This document shows positions 27,901 to 36,986 of a DNA stretch of 55,890 bases, piece after piece. Source of the stretch: a virus. Both the position numbers and the translations under genes were made by a program. The stretch lies in the IMG/VR virus record IMGVR_UViG_3300034272_001646, positions 1 to 55,890 of that record; one strand, given 5' to 3'. Position 1 is the stretch's first letter; every line of letters starts with the position of its first letter. A model generated the notes under the pieces. The model did not search any database, was not told where the DNA came from, and saw only the letters and a program-made list of their open reading frames with translations.

Positions 27901-30606
27901 TCCTGTCACATCATATAATGTTGCATGCGCAGTCTTATATAAGAAGTGACCAGACTCGTTGGCTCTAGTCGCCGCGAATGCCGGAATATTGAATGATGTA
28001 TTCGCAAAGCTTTCGCCAGGGAAACTCGTGCTATTAATATGAATGTACTTGTTCGCAGGACTCGAAAGAATGAGTCCAGTGGTATTTGAGAATGCAACGT
28101 AATAAGGTTTACCGCTTTCGAGTCCACTGATTACTGTATTTCCTGCGGCAACTTCATATGTAACACTCTCACCTGCAATATAGTAAGTATTAGCATCTGT
28201 AATAGTAATAAACCCTGTCGTTGCATTTGCAGCAGTCGAAGGATTAAATGAAACCTTGCGGATCTGTTGATATACTCTTTGACCTTCATCGAATCCAGTA
28301 TTCGCTGTTACAGAGAGTTGAAGGCGGCTATAGTCGAGTGTATCTTGACTGTTGGCGGCAATGAGATCTGTACCAATGAAGATGACTTCTGTTTCACCAA
28401 TCGTACCTACACCAAATCCAGCGCCTGTTCCAAAACTAATCGATGATATATTTGCGGTGGTATTTGAAAGCGGAGCAACGATCTTCGAAGGGAATGAACG
28501 AACATAGTCGCCACCGGTAATGTCGAGCGAATAAGATGTAATCTTAAAGTTATCTGCGTTTGCAGCGGTGTATACCGTATCTGTTTCGTTCCAGTATCCT
28601 TTACGAGAAAGAAATGTTAACGTTCCGCTGTTTGATCCAGAAGCATAGTTAGCAGTGATTACAGTACCTTCAGCAACAATCGCATTCGCGCTGTTGTAGA
28701 TGTAGATGTTATTCGCAAAGGTAACGTTATTCGAAGAGCATTCATCAAACGCAATGACATGGACTTGCTTCTTAATGTCATATAAACCAGCGTTTAGATT
28801 CACATAACTGACGTTCGCAAAGATTTGATTGTTGGTTTGATTGATAAGCTTATACGTTAAACCGTAGTTATGAGCATTTCCAGTCGCGTTTGCCGATGCG
28901 TTTGCAGAAAGTATAAGAGAAGTTGAATTGGTTACACTGACTACGTTACCAATCGACGTGTTGCCTGTGACATAAAGTGTAGAGTTGATGTAGTTGTTAT
29001 TAAAAGCAGTGGATGTTCCAGTGACTACATTGCTGGTAGTAGATGTAGTGATTGTGCCTGTTCCAACTTTGTAATCCCAATCCGCCATCCGCTTACTGTT
29101 TTTGAAAGCACCACGAGCATTGGCAAGAGTAAGTTGAACTTCACCTTCGAGCTGGATCACATTTGCCACTGTACCAGAAGCAGTAATATATCCTGCATTC
29201 TGTTGCTGTACGACATCACCTACCATAAATGTAGAAGAAGGCGCAGTAATAATAACAGCATAATCTGTCGGTATGTTCATGAACTTACCAGACATTGACT
29301 TGTCTGTCAGTGTACTTGCTGTAAAGCTTGTTCCTGTGTTATTCGTTCCGGTATAATAGGTAGCAGATGGAACGAATACGCCTGAAGTATGTGATATCGA
29401 GATAAAACCGTTTGTATTCGAAGAACGTGCAACTTCGAGTACTCTTCCTTGTGCAGCAAGCATGCCATTTGCCGCGTAACGATATACAGTATTTCCTACA
29501 GAAACGTTTGATGTGGCCGCACTGTATCCGATATTGACTACAGGTTGAACACCACGTTCGAACAGTCGATAGTAATTTTCAGCAGTAAAATCTGCAGTGA
29601 CTTCATTCAGGTTTAATACTTTCTCAGAGACAATCGATTCTGTGTTGAGAGTATATCCATATCCGCCGTCTATAAAAATGAAATCTACGAGACCAGCAGC
29701 CGAATTCGTAGATTCTACTCTTGCTAAACCGCCGAGCCCACGATCGCTGTTCGTAAATCTTACGATGTCTCCGACAGTAAAGTCTCGGCCGCGTGTCTGA
29801 ACTGTAACTCTTTTTACAGATCCTACGAGTTTCGATCTTTTGGTAATATCGAATACGGGTTCATTATTAATATTGAGACCAACCACTTCGCCGTTACGAA
29901 ATTCGCCTTGTCTTCCAGAAATATAAAGTAGATTAACGAAACCTTTACCAACTCTTCTACGAATGTACTTCTCAACGAAAGCTTTGGCGCCTGAAAGCTG
30001 GCCCACAACTTGCTTTCCGACATAGTCGATATTATAGATTGAGTATCCGATTTCAAGATATTCTGGTTTCTCGTACACACCATCTGAAAGACGAAAGATC
30101 TTTTCTGCAGGATATTGTACTTCAGCAGCCGTACCATATACAAGCTTAAAGAAGAGATCAACTGCGCGCTCTGTACCCTTAGCACGATATAAATCAAGGG
30201 AGTTTTTAACAAGAAGCTTCTTATTCGTAGCAGTATCAAACTGAATGTTCTTCAGATACTTCTCTTTAAAGTGAACAATAAAGTCATCTGTTGTACTATC
30301 AATGTCGCGATAGTCTGGCAACCGGCGGGCGTGATAAAGTGGATTGGCATCAATTGGTTGATATCGAGTGATACTCGACATATATGTTGAGTTGGCAAGT
30401 TGATTAGCAGTGACTTCTATAATATCGTTATTCGAAGCGATATACTGAGTAACAGTATTGCCAGAATAGTTAACATATGTTCCAGAGTTTTCAAGCCACT
30501 CATAGTAGGCTTTCACGAACGCAATGAAGTTCTCTCCCTCTTCTTGGTAAAAAGAAGGAAATTGACTCTGAATTAACGGAGATATTCTTTTTTCTATATT
30601 CTTCAT
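24949..30606 (-). CDS. 7: baseplate wedge protein gp7-like, expanded
   Basis: At 1885 residues, this is nearly twice the size of T4 gp7 (1032). The N-terminal 250 residues (QSQFPSFYQEEGENFIAFVKAYYEWLE, then DDFIVHFKEKYL and GTERAVDLFFKLVYG) match gp7 homologues. The remainder is a string of beta domains: at least seven copies of a unit containing YYVxxANTTGxxLS (near residues 825, 1130, 1212, 1294, 1680, 1790 and 1833), plus SH3-like FMVGDVVQQ units. In T4, gp7 organises the wedge by binding gp10, gp6 and gp8. The start ATG overlaps the gp6 stop (TAATG). Confidence 0.85.
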   Translation of the reverse strand: MKNIEKRISPLIQSQFPSFYQEEGENFIAFVKAYYEWLENSGTYVNYSGNTVTQYIASNNDIIEVTANQLANSTYMSSITRYQPIDANPLYHARRLPDYRDIDSTTDDFIVHFKEKYLKNIQFDTATNKKLLVKNSLDLYRAKGTERAVDLFFKLVYGTAAEVQYPAEKIFRLSDGVYEKPEYLEIGYSIYNIDYVGKQVVGQLSGAKAFVEKYIRRRVGKGFVNLLYISGRQGEFRNGEVVGLNINNEPVFDITKRSKLVGSVKRVTVQTRGRDFTVGDIVRFTNSDRGLGGLARVESTNSAAGLVDFIFIDGGYGYTLNTESIVSEKVLNLNEVTADFTAENYYRLFERGVQPVVNIGYSAATSNVSVGNTVYRYAANGMLAAQGRVLEVARSSNTNGFISISHTSGVFVPSATYYTGTNNTGTSFTASTLTDKSMSGKFMNIPTDYAVIITAPSSTFMVGDVVQQQNAGYITASGTVANVIQLEGEVQLTLANARGAFKNSKRMADWDYKVGTGTITTSTTSNVVTGTSTAFNNNYINSTLYVTGNTSIGNVVSVTNSTSLILSANASANATGNAHNYGLTYKLINQTNNQIFANVSYVNLNAGLYDIKKQVHVIAFDECSSNNVTFANNIYIYNSANAIVAEGTVITANYASGSNSGTLTFLSRKGYWNETDTVYTAANADNFKITSYSLDITGGDYVRSFPSKIVAPLSNTTANISSISFGTGAGFGVGTIGETEVIFIGTDLIAANSQDTLDYSRLQLSVTANTGFDEGQRVYQQIRKVSFNPSTAANATTGFITITDANTYYIAGESVTYEVAAGNTVISGLESGKPYYVAFSNTTGLILSSPANKYIHINSTSFPGESFANTSFNIPAFAATRANESGHFLYKTAHATLYDVTGTNLLIKDPIRDFGFTNTTSTPANSNILVYGNNLVNTAITAVAELSTIAQANQVFASEFISSDAFGFPKNPQGNLLDNLYACLTFGRFEIGIIGSLNQINPGEDYNVDPFVLAHQPYIAGFDRKDFVITFENATRNFVVGEIVNQSQANLKFFDLQVSSGAYSNTYDAKTFTVQSQYEANSASEFIFYRNITSSFNPTDEVNSNTDFITITGNEFAANDLVRYFTDNANTAVTGLSNNGFYYVLTSNTTGVTLTTEAANTLAKVNITQSSNVAEFNSNTNVQNSNDFIQIATANTLFANGSQVRYVVTDDVAAVSGLEANALYYVRYANSTGLALSLTAGGANVDLTAANPGSNGHFLRNYNPDLIGHQLRSYTNEFANGQIVQYRIPNGNTAISGLTANAVYYVVAANTVGFKLASTLSGSAINITANSTGGESHTIATLPGYLPKDKLFQTNSTGGIVNSTVSSVFSNTTGNYIRVTGNNAPLVNNSIIFSYTVPTANGLVSSVSLFEIVSTAKAIVKSSNSSQMLAKRITFENTWLPNEPMIGEVSGAEADVIGVTEDITELYPIGLNADITANVVTSDGEVTALQVIDSGFAYSNAEIVDFVSEDNLRSGTAKIVLDGHGLGIGYYRSSKGFLSDDIYVHDGDYYQEYSYEILSKISVDRYSDMFKKVMHMAGTKFFGSALIVEEANAALALTSISTGQEIQFNSNDDVSTVNDTIETDIEDVSFKFKVMDVNNDTDLISLGTNPYYTTFPLNVHDYLQYTTLEAQTLGVGTSSSLSNNEYYYVVFANTTGIKISETRGGDALNLNTVAISNTLELHTVTKLINPFANGDLVLYTTSNTAVEANVSLTFVTNTISSNTISVTNNLFRRGDVVKYTKNGGSAAIGLTEGNEFFIRSANSTAIKLANSIGKAVSVYSNATVETHILRIEKLANNQNYYVVNTTPNTVKLSLTANGSPINITANGSTSGDINAGHFLTKTIEE
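25020..25027 (-). promoter_or_regulatory. T4-type late promoter TATAAATA
   Basis: This exact minus-strand TATAAATA lies in the 3' end of gp7, 72-79 nt upstream of the gp8 start. It is likely to give extra gp8 transcripts. Confidence 0.6.
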
Positions 30607-32486
30607 TATTCTCTGATCTGTTCAATTGTGACGTCGACGTCATTTTCAAGAATATTAAGTATCACGTTCTGAGAAGAAGTGATGTCAAGAGTACGCGGCT
30701 TGGCATAGATTTTTAAAGAAGTGCCAGTGTAATTAGTAATATTAAAGTTGTTGATTCTGACGATACCAGTATCATAGTCAACTGTACCAATATCAAGAAT
30801 GGTTCTATGTTGTGTTCCAGAAGTATTGATGATACGCATGATACCATCACCGTTATCTTCAAGACGACAGTTTGGCAAACCATTATAAGTGAATGTCGAA
30901 GAACTTACGACATGAATATCACCGATTAAGTGTTCTGCACCTTTGCCTGGAACATCGTTCTTTAATGGATTTTTAAAGTCAATCGTTACATTCTGACCAG
31001 AAGAAATTACACCTGAAGTCGCCAATGATACAAGCGAACCAGATGTTGACGTAGGAGTAGAAGTCACTGTCGTGCTCAGCACCGGAGTGAGATACTTGAC
31101 GAGTTCAATTTGAGTTTCGTTACTAATGATACTATTTTCTGCGGCATCGACATCACGAATAAATCTTGAGTAGCGCAGTGTACGACCAAAGTTATTTAGA
31201 TTCGTAGAAGCGTGTGTCAGAATAGAATCTATAACGTTCGTACGAATATCTTCTGGATTTAAACCGGTAAGATTGATATTGTACTTGATATTTGTATTGA
31301 CATATAAATATGTGTAATCAGGAGAAACAAAGAGTGGCTCAATCGCCACAGAAGAACGTGATCTTAAGAATTTCTTATATTCTGCTTCTTTAATCTTTGG
31401 AAGACCGTCGACTTCATCAAGATCGATCGACAAGAAAATTCTGCCATACTGGGGAGGATTTGCATCTTCTCCGCCATATGCAACCACTGCATTGATTTCA
31501 GGAAAGTTTGCTTTGAGTAGATTCTCATAGTCTTCAGAAGTCACAGCACGTTCTTGTGTAGTAAATGCACGAGGAGCATTGTACTTAATCGAGCTCAGAT
31601 CTTCTGCAACAGCTCCGTCGGCCGAAGCAGTAATCGTTTCAATTACAATGTTTGCTTCATTATCGATGCGTGCAGTATTAATAAACTTAAATGCGCCATT
31701 CGGAAGTTCTCCGTTGCATGATCGATATTCAATGATACACGCAGAGTTGTTCTTTGGTTTTCTTCCAACAACTCCGTCACCAAAGACGACTTCGTATGTG
31801 TCACCAATTCCCGGTTGTAAGAAAAAGACCTTTGCGTTTTCATCATGACCAAAAAGAGACGTCGCTCTCTTGTAAGTTTGAATAGTCGTGCCGTTATCTT
31901 CAAAGACCGTAACTAATACGCTTTCAAGATCAACTCTTTTATTACTAATCTTATACACAAGAGGATTAGCATAATTTATTGTATAGGTATCGCTGAGGTA
32001 GCTACCTTCGTATACTCGAATCGGCTCGCTCTCATATATAAGATTTGATCCTGAAGGAGTTCTCTTTGTAATAACATAATTTTCAGTAGTGCTAAAGTTA
32101 TAAGTGAAATCATCAACACGCGAAGTAAATGATGTTCCCTTTGGAATAACGATCGATCTCTTTGCCGTATCTGTCGAAGTAATTACCAGTTGAATGACAG
32201 CCGAAGATGATCGAAACGATCTCGGAAGATAGTTTAATTCTTTGGCATGAGAAATAACGCTGTCACGTAACTTCGCCGAATCAAGAAACATCTCGTTGCT
32301 GACCATGTTGAGATAGAACGCGTTCTGATAAGTGTTATATGAAAGCACGTCGAGAAGAACCGAAAGGTTGCTTCCGTCGAAGTCGTAATCTTTAAATCGA
32401 TCTTGTGATTTCAGAAATGTCTTCAACGAGTCTTTATAGGAATCGAAGTCTAACTGTGTAAGGACTATACTGGAATTTGCTGCCAT
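30606..32486 (-). CDS. 6: baseplate wedge protein gp6
   Basis: This 626-residue protein, close to T4 gp6 (660), carries the gp6 / baseplate J-like pattern: LDFDSYKDSLKTFLKSQDRFKDYDFDGSN, SNEMFLDSAKLRDSVISHAKELNYLPRSFRSS and later RYSRFIRDVDAAENSIISNETQ. In T4, gp6 dimers make the inner ring that clamps the wedges together and contact gp25 and gp53. ATG 32486 overlaps the gp25 stop (TAATG). The order gp25, gp6, gp7, gp8 is the usual wedge operon. Confidence 0.92.
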   Translation of the reverse strand: MAANSSIVLTQLDFDSYKDSLKTFLKSQDRFKDYDFDGSNLSVLLDVLSYNTYQNAFYLNMVSNEMFLDSAKLRDSVISHAKELNYLPRSFRSSSAVIQLVITSTDTAKRSIVIPKGTSFTSRVDDFTYNFSTTENYVITKRTPSGSNLIYESEPIRVYEGSYLSDTYTINYANPLVYKISNKRVDLESVLVTVFEDNGTTIQTYKRATSLFGHDENAKVFFLQPGIGDTYEVVFGDGVVGRKPKNNSACIIEYRSCNGELPNGAFKFINTARIDNEANIVIETITASADGAVAEDLSSIKYNAPRAFTTQERAVTSEDYENLLKANFPEINAVVAYGGEDANPPQYGRIFLSIDLDEVDGLPKIKEAEYKKFLRSRSSVAIEPLFVSPDYTYLYVNTNIKYNINLTGLNPEDIRTNVIDSILTHASTNLNNFGRTLRYSRFIRDVDAAENSIISNETQIELVKYLTPVLSTTVTSTPTSTSGSLVSLATSGVISSGQNVTIDFKNPLKNDVPGKGAEHLIGDIHVVSSSTFTYNGLPNCRLEDNGDGIMRIINTSGTQHRTILDIGTVDYDTGIVRINNFNITNYTGTSLKIYAKPRTLDITSSQNVILNILENDVDVTIEQIRE

Positions 32487-32914
32487 TATCTTACTCTATA
32501 AAGGGTGAGTTGAAGTGTCTGCGGATTAGCATTATTTATTATCTCATAATAGACTGATACTTCATAAGAATGCGCAAACTCATTTGATACTACTAAGACA
32601 TCAATGATTCGAGCTCGCTGTTCGTATTTGGTAATCGAATCGAACACGGCATCTTTGATAAGATCTGAAGTCATCACAGAAATATCTTCGAATAAGAATC
32701 GACGAAGACCACCACCAAATTCTGGATTAAACAATCGTTCTTTGGTATTTGTCTGTAAGATATTTCTCATCGATCTTCTGACAGCCTGTTCGTCAGTGTG
32801 AAGAGCGAGTCTCTTGTTCTGAGGATGTATGTTAAAGTTATTATAAAAGTCGGTGAACACAGGATCACGCTGTGTTGTTTTCCTCGTTGTCAGTGCATCT
32901 ATTCTGTCTGCCAT
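32486..32914 (-). CDS. 25: baseplate wedge protein gp25
   Basis: This 142-residue protein belongs to the GPW/gp25 family: DPVFTDFYNNF, RRSMRNILQTNTKERLFNPEFGGGLRRFLFED and the LxxxI..YEQRARIIDV segment are diagnostic. gp25 nucleates sheath assembly on the baseplate and resembles the sheath C-terminal domain in T4. It is the first gene of the wedge operon and has an exact TATAAATA 21-28 nt upstream of its ATG (32914). Confidence 0.92.
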   Translation of the reverse strand: MADRIDALTTRKTTQRDPVFTDFYNNFNIHPQNKRLALHTDEQAVRRSMRNILQTNTKERLFNPEFGGGLRRFLFEDISVMTSDLIKDAVFDSITKYEQRARIIDVLVVSNEFAHSYEVSVYYEIINNANPQTLQLTLYRVR

Positions 32915-32934
32915 ATTACCCTACTACTTTATCT

Positions 32935-32942
32935 TATTTATA
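32935..32942 (-). promoter_or_regulatory. T4-type late promoter TATAAATA for the wedge operon
   Basis: This exact TATAAATA on the minus strand is in the 32-bp gap between gp25 and the upstream unknown gene. The expected start of transcription is about 12-14 nt upstream of the gp25 ATG, giving a short leader containing a GTAGGG ribosome site. Confidence 0.75.
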
Positions 32943-32946
32943 ATGA

Positions 32947-33522
32947 TTATATGATGGTTTCTAGTATCTCATAGTTTTCGATGTCGACATTTGCAACATC
33001 GTCAGAGAGAAGCCCAACCTGGCCAGTAAAGGCAAAGTTTTGATAATCTTCGTTGCTACCAATCGCATCTAATCCTGGACCAGCCGAACGAGTAAAATCA
33101 TATCGTATCATTACAAATGTAGATTTATTCGTTTCAATATAAGAAAGAAGCTTGTTGTTGCCATCATACACAAAATCAGTCAAAATCATATCACAATCTT
33201 CGTACGAAACAACTGTTCCGACCTCAAACGTATCGTTGACTTCGTGTCTGAAAGGATACCAATCATCAACAACAACATCATGATCTGTTGCAAACACATA
33301 AACTGCACATAACAATAAATCATCAACACAATTTTGTTCGCATCGTACGAAAGTCGGCATATACCAATCGTCAATTTCAACCGTGGTGACTCCAGGTTCT
33401 GGCACAGTAAATCGTATTGCGATTGGTGGGCTTAGATCCCCATAAGAAACTGTTGGAACTGTCGGTTCGCTAACATCTGAAAAGAAATATCCATTTTCTG
33501 ATACTGAATATTGATCTAACAT
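32947..33522 (-). CDS. acidic hypothetical protein in the baseplate cluster
   Basis: This 191-residue, strongly acidic protein has many Asp, Tyr and Phe residues and three central Cys (RCEQNCVDDLLLC). No family is recognised and no membrane segment is seen. It lies between the 443-residue helical protein and gp25, so it is probably a baseplate-related or hub protein. ATG 33522 has only a weak ribosome site, so it may depend on upstream translation. Confidence 0.55.
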   Translation of the reverse strand: MLDQYSVSENGYFFSDVSEPTVPTVSYGDLSPPIAIRFTVPEPGVTTVEIDDWYMPTFVRCEQNCVDDLLLCAVYVFATDHDVVVDDWYPFRHEVNDTFEVGTVVSYEDCDMILTDFVYDGNNKLLSYIETNKSTFVMIRYDFTRSAGPGLDAIGSNEDYQNFAFTGQVGLLSDDVANVDIENYEILETII

Positions 33523-33538
33523 GTTAGACTAATCCACT

Positions 33539-34870
33539 TCACACGGTTGCAGAAGCGGGCTGAGCCCATTTTGGCAGATTGTCTGGATTCGGTTCTAACC
33601 CGTACTTCGTTCTACGTATCTCGATGCAATTCGGAATGAATTTTAAGATCGCATCTGGAATACCAAATATCGGTTTTAAAATGATATTTAAAACCTGACA
33701 AATCGATACTTTGCCGCGACAGATGTCAATAATCAGTTTGATTGTGTCGAGGATTTTGCCTACGATTGGAAACTGCTGTAGAATCCAACCTGGAGCTTTG
33801 AGTATGATATCATGTATCTTGGCAATCAAATCTGTCTGAAAGAACTTCTTAATCTTTTCCATGGCGTCTTCGAACGCATCTTCAATTCGATGCCACAATT
33901 CTTCTTTTGAATGAATCGTTTCTTTCTTCTTACGTTCTTCGTTATCGAAACCAATTAAATTGCCTAAGGTTCCGAAGAGCGGGATCGGCAAGTTCAAGAC
34001 AAAGTCTATGAGTTCTTGGAGTAACTTCTCTCCAAAGTCTTCGATAGCTTTACCTGATAAGACGTCTTCTTTTGCCTTCTTAATACGTTTCTTAAAATCT
34101 TCATACTTCAGTTTTAATTGCGCTTTAATAGGCTTCGTAGGATCGATGAATACTCCAATCTTTTCAATGATTGGACCAATAATAGGAATCTTAGTCAGTA
34201 AGCCGATCAATGCATTGATGCAGGCGGCAATAAAATCGCTCAGCAGTTCTTTCATCCATGCCAAAGCTTTCTGCCAAAATTCTTCGGCTTCATGCTCAGG
34301 ACTCTTAATACCCAGAGTTCCGTCGTATTTGCCATCACCAAAAAACTTTCGAACCGATTCGATGTCTTCGGCAATTGCAGCTTTGATCTTGACTTTACCT
34401 TCCTTCGTAAACAAATCGTTGATTACTGGCTGATAACGAACAGGATTACCAGCTTCGTCGACGAGTGTTACAGCCGTAATGAATGGAATCGGGGTAGTAA
34501 GTGGATTTGGAATTCCAAGAATATCAACAATCTTGAGTAGTGCGTCGACGATCCTCTTCTGAAACCATACGTCGATCTCTTTTAAAAACTCGCGGACCTT
34601 ATACTTCATCTCTTGTTCTTTTGACTTGATCTTCTTAAAGACGTCAGTCATCAGAATACCAGTAATATCATCGACTAGCTTTTCCATGTCTCGAATAGCT
34701 TCGATGAGTTCTTTGCCGCACTCGTCTTGAATAAACTTTGCTTGTAACTTCAGTTGGCTAATGATCTTTGCAATGCCTACGAAATAGTCTTCCATTTGAC
34801 GGAAAGATATTTGCCCGTTAGGACCACATTCTAAATTAGGAACTTCAGGAACATAGACTATCGGTCTCAT
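33539..34870 (-). CDS. large mostly helical hypothetical protein next to gp5
   Basis: This 443-residue protein is rich in Lys, Glu and Ile, with long helices (IAKIISQLKLQAKFIQDECGK..., FKKRIKKAKEDVLSGK). Three short hydrophobic stretches resemble amphipathic or membrane-interacting segments: CINALIGLLTKIPIIGPIIE (about residues 235-255), LPIPLFGTLGNLIG and ILKAPGWILQQFPIVGKILD. It starts with an ATGA overlap on gp5, so it is co-translated with the spike. A role inside the hub, or delivery with the spike, is possible; no family is recognised. Similar genes occur beside gp5 in T4-like cyanophages. Confidence 0.6.
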   Translation of the reverse strand: MRPIVYVPEVPNLECGPNGQISFRQMEDYFVGIAKIISQLKLQAKFIQDECGKELIEAIRDMEKLVDDITGILMTDVFKKIKSKEQEMKYKVREFLKEIDVWFQKRIVDALLKIVDILGIPNPLTTPIPFITAVTLVDEAGNPVRYQPVINDLFTKEGKVKIKAAIAEDIESVRKFFGDGKYDGTLGIKSPEHEAEEFWQKALAWMKELLSDFIAACINALIGLLTKIPIIGPIIEKIGVFIDPTKPIKAQLKLKYEDFKKRIKKAKEDVLSGKAIEDFGEKLLQELIDFVLNLPIPLFGTLGNLIGFDNEERKKKETIHSKEELWHRIEDAFEDAMEKIKKFFQTDLIAKIHDIILKAPGWILQQFPIVGKILDTIKLIIDICRGKVSICQVLNIILKPIFGIPDAILKFIPNCIEIRRTKYGLEPNPDNLPKWAQPASATV

Positions 34871-35676
34871 GCATTGATTCCAACAATTGCGGCTTGAATA
34901 TCCACCGCGCCTGATTTTGATACCACCTGTACACTGCCATTATTAGCATAGATCCCTACATTGCCTTCGTTTGCAAAGATGTCGAGATCTGATTGAGCAG
35001 TGATAACAATCTTACCTTGGTTACATGTGATCTCAATATTCTTATCACCCTTCTCATCGCCGACATTAAAAATTGTCATGTTGCCTGAGGCTAATTGAAT
35101 ATGATCTTTTACTGACTTTGTCACGATGGTTCCATCTGGCAAGATCTCGAGATAAGATCCTGACTTATGATAAACTTGTACGCGCTCTGATCCAGGAGTA
35201 TCATCTAGCTCTACTAAGTGACCGCTGCGAGTAGTCATGGTATTATTATAAGGATATCTCGCCTTGTACTTCGATTCTGGTTCAACGTAGAAACCATCAT
35301 CAGTCTTAATTCGATTTTGAGTTTTTTCTTCTGGTTCACCTTGACCACGAGCATATGAAGATACGCTGTGATTGCCTTCTGGCGCATAGTTTAACACACC
35401 AAGAATATATGCCGACTGTTGATTTGGAAGCTTCATGCACATGACTCGAGATCCCTTTAAGAGACCAGTCGGACTTAATCCAATTCCAGAGACTCCGGCG
35501 CTCGTAGTTGGCATCATAACATATGACGGTAATAAATCTTCAGAATTCACTTGATTAGAGTGACCTAAAAGTTCTCTTACTAAAACTCTGCCAGTTTGTG
35601 GTTTATCAGCTTCTAAACCGAGATCTGTCGTCGGATCTTCTGCTACTATACCTTCAAAAAATCTTGGAACTTGCAT
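34867..35676 (-). CDS. 5: baseplate central spike gp5-like, no lysozyme domain
   Basis: This 269-residue protein has an N-terminal OB-fold-like domain (about residues 1-105, including SRVMCMKLPNQQSAYILGVLNY) and a C-terminal beta-helix (about 160-269) with the repeating VxIxAxxGxV pattern (IVITAQSDLDIFANEGNVGI) of gp5C/VgrG needles. T4 gp5 (575 residues) has a lysozyme domain between the two; it is absent here. The ATG at 35676 has a GAGGATGATAA site. It neighbours gp27-like, its usual partner in the hub. The tip protein (PAAR type) is not in this window. Confidence 0.85.
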   Translation of the reverse strand: MQVPRFFEGIVAEDPTTDLGLEADKPQTGRVLVRELLGHSNQVNSEDLLPSYVMMPTTSAGVSGIGLSPTGLLKGSRVMCMKLPNQQSAYILGVLNYAPEGNHSVSSYARGQGEPEEKTQNRIKTDDGFYVEPESKYKARYPYNNTMTTRSGHLVELDDTPGSERVQVYHKSGSYLEILPDGTIVTKSVKDHIQLASGNMTIFNVGDEKGDKNIEITCNQGKIVITAQSDLDIFANEGNVGIYANNGSVQVVSKSGAVDIQAAIVGINA

Positions 35677-35686
35677 TTATCATCCT

Positions 35687-36985
35687 CTAAACTGTGTGTG
35701 TTTTTGGCAATCCACCGATGCCATCTTTTACGAGCTCTAACCCCTGTGCATATTCTGCTTTTTCATTGAAAGTCAGCATATGACGGCATTTAGTTACAAC
35801 ATAATTACCTGTCGTGACAGCGCTATCTTCATTCACAGGATTTTCTTCTCCTCTTGTAAGGCCAGCCGCTTCGGGTAATTGACAGTGAATCACATCTCCA
35901 ACAGTAATGGCTGAATCTCCATAAATAGTGATTTGCATAACCACTGTTAAAAAGTGACTCATGTAATAAGGCATATGATTAAACTTTTCGGCTCTCTCTG
36001 CATTTCCAACAGTCGGATCAAAAGGAATCGCTCGAGGAGCTCCTTCATTTCCATCTTCAGTTTTCTCAACCTGAGCTTTAAGATTTGTAGATGCAGATCC
36101 TTCGTTTAGTGTTTCAAATTGTAAATTTTTTGGATCAGCTTGAAAAGAAATGATGTCTCCAGTGACACTATTTTGTAGTTGACACGTCGATCTTCCACCT
36201 CCAATTAATCTTAAAATTCCTTCGTTGCCGCTTTGAATAATTTTAGTAGTTAAGATGTTTCTCCACTTTGCTCCGGTTACATTTAAGTTGGTTAAAGTAG
36301 ATTGTGTAAAACACTTGTCGCCGATATTTTTTATGCCTTCTTTGATTAACGCTTCCATGCTTTTAAAAACAAATCCGTACTTGTTTTCAAAGAAGTAAAA
36401 ACAATGGCCGTTAAATTCTTGAGACATTGCATGTTCTAATCTAATTTGATCAATACACTCGAATGGAGTCTTTTCAGTAAAGTTAAATGCATGCAACCCA
36501 CGAGTTTTTTCTGCAAAGAAAGGTTTATTTGATTTCGTTAAGTTAAGATATGCTTTTACCATATTCTCGCACTCGATGTTTTTCCTAACAAGCGGTGTGT
36601 TTTTTATGGTCGAAGCTTTCCATGCTTCATATGTAACACACTCCACTTTATAAATTAGTGCTTTATCATCGGGAGAATTAAAAGTAACTGGTTTATTAAT
36701 AACATAAAGTTCGTATCGAATAGACGATTTTGAATTATCTTCGTCTGTTGTAAAATCAATGATAATTTTCTTATCTGTAAAAACAAATTTATCTCCTGCG
36801 CCCTTCGCCTCATAGAATTCGAATTGTGCACGAACAGCAGGTTCGAGTATAGATTCATATATGTTTGCTTGTACACAGACAGGAGTCAAATCAACAGCCT
36901 TGCCGCAATCGACAGTTTTTGCTGTATTATCAATCATTAAGAACTCGTTAAGTTTAAACTGCCCGTCTCTAATTTGAGAAATCAT
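35687..36985 (-). CDS. 27: baseplate hub protein gp27-like
   Basis: This 432-residue protein has the hub (gp27 / gpD) layout: an N-terminal beta-barrel (FKLNEFLMIDNTAKTV... , FYEAKGAGDKFVFTDKKIIIDF), a middle segment with CIDQIRLEHAMSQEFNGHCFYFFENKYGFVF, and a C-terminal barrel ending near GNYVVTKCRHML. T4 gp27 is 391 residues. It lies immediately upstream of gp5, consistent with gp27-gp5 hub formation. Confidence 0.8.
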   Translation of the reverse strand: MISQIRDGQFKLNEFLMIDNTAKTVDCGKAVDLTPVCVQANIYESILEPAVRAQFEFYEAKGAGDKFVFTDKKIIIDFTTDEDNSKSSIRYELYVINKPVTFNSPDDKALIYKVECVTYEAWKASTIKNTPLVRKNIECENMVKAYLNLTKSNKPFFAEKTRGLHAFNFTEKTPFECIDQIRLEHAMSQEFNGHCFYFFENKYGFVFKSMEALIKEGIKNIGDKCFTQSTLTNLNVTGAKWRNILTTKIIQSGNEGILRLIGGGRSTCQLQNSVTGDIISFQADPKNLQFETLNEGSASTNLKAQVEKTEDGNEGAPRAIPFDPTVGNAERAEKFNHMPYYMSHFLTVVMQITIYGDSAITVGDVIHCQLPEAAGLTRGEENPVNEDSAVTTGNYVVTKCRHMLTFNEKAEYAQGLELVKDGIGGLPKTHTV

Positions 36986-36986
36986 A

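Noticed and set aside
31303-31310. Exact TATAAATA on the plus strand inside gp6
   Set aside because: It points antisense to a long gene with no plus-strand gene downstream for several kilobases, so chance in AT-rich coding DNA is more likely than a promoter.
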